DNA from: JBAUHN01 sp049680295
Lineage (GTDB): Bacteria; Pseudomonadota; Alphaproteobacteria; Rhodobacterales; Rhodobacteraceae
Reading direction: 5' to 3'
DNA length: 7,291 bases
NCBI GenBank assembly: GCA_049680295.1
Contig: JBAUHN010000270.1
Span: 1-7,291, forward strand
Under the pieces are notes generated by a model. The model was not told where the DNA came from, made no database searches, and saw only the letters and a program-made list of their open reading frames with translations. Positions 5,710 to 7,291 of the stretch are shown in pieces; position 1 is the first letter of the stretch, and every line of letters starts with the position of its first letter. The translations under genes and the position numbers were made by a program.

Positions 5710-6527
5710 TTGTGTCTCCCCGGCTGAAATTGGCGCAACAGCAGTGCCAATAGTCCGGCAATGGAAACCATCAAAACCACGCTGATCGCGGCGGCTAACC
5801 CCCAGTTTGGGCTTTGAAAGATGCGCAAGTAAATCAGCTCGGCTATCATGACGCTGCGCCCGCCGCCAAGGATGGCCGGTGTCACAAAGAACCCAATGGA
5901 AAACACAAAGACCAGCAATGCACCGCCAAGGATGCCAGATGCCGTCATCGGCACAAAAACCTGCCAGAATATCCGAGTGCGCCCTGCCCCCATGCCACGC
6001 GCCGCCATCACGGCGCGTTCATCGGCATTTCGCATCGCGGTGGCAATTGGAAAGACGGCAAAAGGGATCAGAAAATGGACCATTCCGATGACGACGCCAA
6101 TCTCATTTCGCACCAGTGCCAGCGGGCCGTCCAGCAGGCCTATAGATTGCAGCCAGCTGTTGATCAGACCGCGATTTGACAACAATGCAAGCCAGCCAAA
6201 AGCACGGGTCAGGACCGATATCCAGAACGGTATGATGATGCACAATTCGCATAAAAGCCGCGCCAGTGGGCCGCCCCGCACCCAAAGCAAAGCGATCATA
6301 TATCCGGTAACAACACTGAGGACTGTGACCATGATGCAGATGCGCAGCGTGCGCCAAAACACTGACAATATCAGCGGATCACTCAGGGCCGTTTGATACT
6401 GTGCGATCCCCACTTCGGGCAGAGTAAAGCTCCAGCTGACGATCCCAAGAATCGGCGCAATATACGTCAGTCCCAAAAACAACAAGAGCGGGCCCAGAAG
6501 AATGACGGATTTGGGAATGCGAAGCAT
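5706..6527 (-). CDS. ABC transporter permease, PotB-like
   Basis: The second membrane subunit of the importer, expected to pair with the downstream PotC-like protein. It has about six hydrophobic segments and an EAA loop at about residues 175-194 (V-M-A-A-R-G-M-G-A-G ... F-V-P-M). I choose the ATG at 6527 (273 residues, MLRIPKSV), because AAGGA lies five bases upstream and the hydrophobic first segment begins just after it. A TTG at 6561 would add 12 residues but has no such support and falls inside a strong stem-loop. The stop overlaps the next gene's ATG. It is 68 bases from the binding-protein gene, a gap filled by that hairpin. Confidence 0.87.
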   Translation of the reverse strand: MLRIPKSVILLGPLLLFLGLTYIAPILGIVSWSFTLPEVGIAQYQTALSDPLILSVFWRTLRICIMVTVLSVVTGYMIALLWVRGGPLARLLCELCIIIPFWISVLTRAFGWLALLSNRGLINSWLQSIGLLDGPLALVRNEIGVVIGMVHFLIPFAVFPIATAMRNADERAVMAARGMGAGRTRIFWQVFVPMTASGILGGALLVFVFSIGFFVTPAILGGGRSVMIAELIYLRIFQSPNWGLAAAISVVLMVSIAGLLALLLRQFQPGRHK

Positions 6528-6546
6528 GAAAGTCCTTGATCGGGTC

Positions 6547-6590
6547 AAAATGGGCACCGCCAACCAGGGAGGCGGCAGCGGCGATGCCCA
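6547..6590 (-). terminator. strong intercistronic stem-loop with U4 tail between binding-protein and permease genes
   Basis: On the minus-strand transcript, arms at 6580-6590 and 6551-6561 pair over 11 positions (U-GGGCA-U-CGCC with GGCG-G-UGCCC-A, counting one U-G wobble), with an 18-base loop. UUUU follows at 6550-6547. It starts only five bases past the binding-protein stop. In many ABC operons such a hairpin stabilises the binding-protein mRNA or partly terminates transcription, so that the binding protein is made in excess over the permeases. That role is inferred here. Confidence 0.6.
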
Positions 6591-6595
6591 GAGGT

Positions 6596-7291
6596 TTAAG
6601 CGGAGACGATACCTAGATATTCGTCTAACGCTGCCCCATAGTTGGCCTCATACCATTCCATATCCAGGGGAATTTGAACGGCAAAGTTTTTCGGATCAAC
6701 CGGGTTAAACCGCTTGCGGTCGTCTGGAACAAGCGCGTCAGCAGCCGGGTTTGCCGGGCCATTTGACAGAATGTCGAACAAGGCAATCTGGCGTGCAGGG
6801 TCCTGCGCGGAGGCAATGAAGTTCATGGCGTTTTCGGCACCACCCGGATTGCCCTTGAGCACGGCCATTGACCCCGGCGCAAGCAACCCATCAACCCAGA
6901 TGAATTTGATGTCGCCTTCGCTGTCTTCTTCCAGCAATTTAGCGCGCGTAGACCAGATCAATGCCATCGAGGCTTCGCCGTCCAGCATCAACGACTGGCT
7001 TTCAGCGCCGCCGCCCCAGAAAGCCACGACATTGTCTTTGAAAGCGCGCAACTTGTCATGCGCCCGGGCGATATCCAGCGGGTAAAGATCCGCCTTTGCC
7101 ACGCCATCCCCCATCAGTAACGCTTCCCAGACCCCAACGCCCCATTTGTACATGGCGCGCTTGCCGGGGAATTTGTCGACGTCAAAGAAATCAGCCATGC
7201 CGGTTGGTGGATTGTCACCGAATTTGGTAGCGTCATAAGCGATGACGTAGGAATAGAAATAGGAGGATGCTGCGTAATCCCAACCAAAGCC
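6596..7291 (-). CDS. ABC transporter periplasmic substrate-binding protein, PotD-like (5' end outside window)
   Basis: The periplasmic ligand-binding component of the importer. The frame stays open to the window edge, giving 231 residues and a TAA at 6596-6598. The internal Met at 7198 is not the start, because conserved-looking sequence (GFGWDYAASSYFYSYVIAYD) precedes it. The full protein would be expected at roughly 340-370 residues, so the signal peptide and part of lobe 1 are missing. Visible family features are the hinge-region pattern FFDVDKFPGKRAMYKWGVG, the LMLDGEASMALIWSTRA segment, VDGLLAPGSMAVLKGNPG, and a C-terminal IPLDMEWYEANYG. These fit the SBP_bac_8 / PotD-PotF class. It leads the two permease genes on the same strand. 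Ligand unknown: an aminoethylphosphonate-like quaternary amine or a polyamine. Confidence 0.82.
   Translation of the reverse strand, partial: GFGWDYAASSYFYSYVIAYDATKFGDNPPTGMADFFDVDKFPGKRAMYKWGVGVWEALLMGDGVAKADLYPLDIARAHDKLRAFKDNVVAFWGGGAESQSLMLDGEASMALIWSTRAKLLEEDSEGDIKFIWVDGLLAPGSMAVLKGNPGGAENAMNFIASAQDPARQIALFDILSNGPANPAADALVPDDRKRFNPVDPKNFAVQIPLDMEWYEANYGAALDEYLGIVSA

Noticed and set aside
1..7291. CRISPR arrays, tRNA or rRNA genes, phage or toxin-antitoxin modules
   Set aside because: Looked for on both strands; no regularly spaced repeats, cloverleaf sequence, rRNA segment or small paired toxin-like genes were seen.

Overview
The window looks like marine alphaproteobacterial DNA, most likely from the Roseobacter group (Rhodobacterales). 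This rests on moderate GC with compact ATGA-coupled operons, a GcvA-like LysR regulator, spermidine/putrescine-type ABC permeases, and a TmpA/TmpB phosphonate-oxidising pair of the kind described from Leisingera. The taxonomy is inferred from gene content, not from a marker gene.

Layout. (1) 1-148: the end of an unidentified reading frame and the leader of the next gene. (2) 149-1054 (+): a complete DMT/EamA permease. (3) 1055-1542: a convergent intergenic region with no recognisable gene and two good stem-loops. (4) 1543-3278 (-): a translationally coupled pair, a gamma-butyrobetaine-hydroxylase-like Fe(II)/2-oxoglutarate dioxygenase (TmpA type) followed by a PhnZ-like HD-domain diiron oxygenase (TmpB type). 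(5) 3279-3375: a divergent promoter region with two overlapping inverted repeats. (6) 3376-4230 (+): a LysR-family regulator. (7) About 4339-4773 (+): the decayed, internally deleted remains of an acetylpolyamine amidohydrolase / histone-deacetylase-family gene. (8) 4900-7291 (-): the 3' part of an ABC importer operon, with a substrate-binding protein (5' end outside the window) and two membrane permeases. A strong stem-loop separates the binding-protein gene from the permeases. No ATPase gene is in view.

How the parts may work together. In the characterised TmpAB pathway, TmpA hydroxylates 2-(trimethylammonio)ethylphosphonate at C1 and TmpB oxidatively cleaves the C-P bond, giving glycine betaine and phosphate. 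The divergent LysR gene is the obvious candidate regulator. The ABC importer could bring in this quaternary-amine phosphonate, since known aminoethylphosphonate importers belong to the same broad transporter class. However, the dead acetylpolyamine amidohydrolase next to it leaves a polyamine substrate equally possible. The most notable points are the tmpAB-lysR-importer arrangement, the overlapping operator-like repeats, and the previously unlabelled pseudogene.
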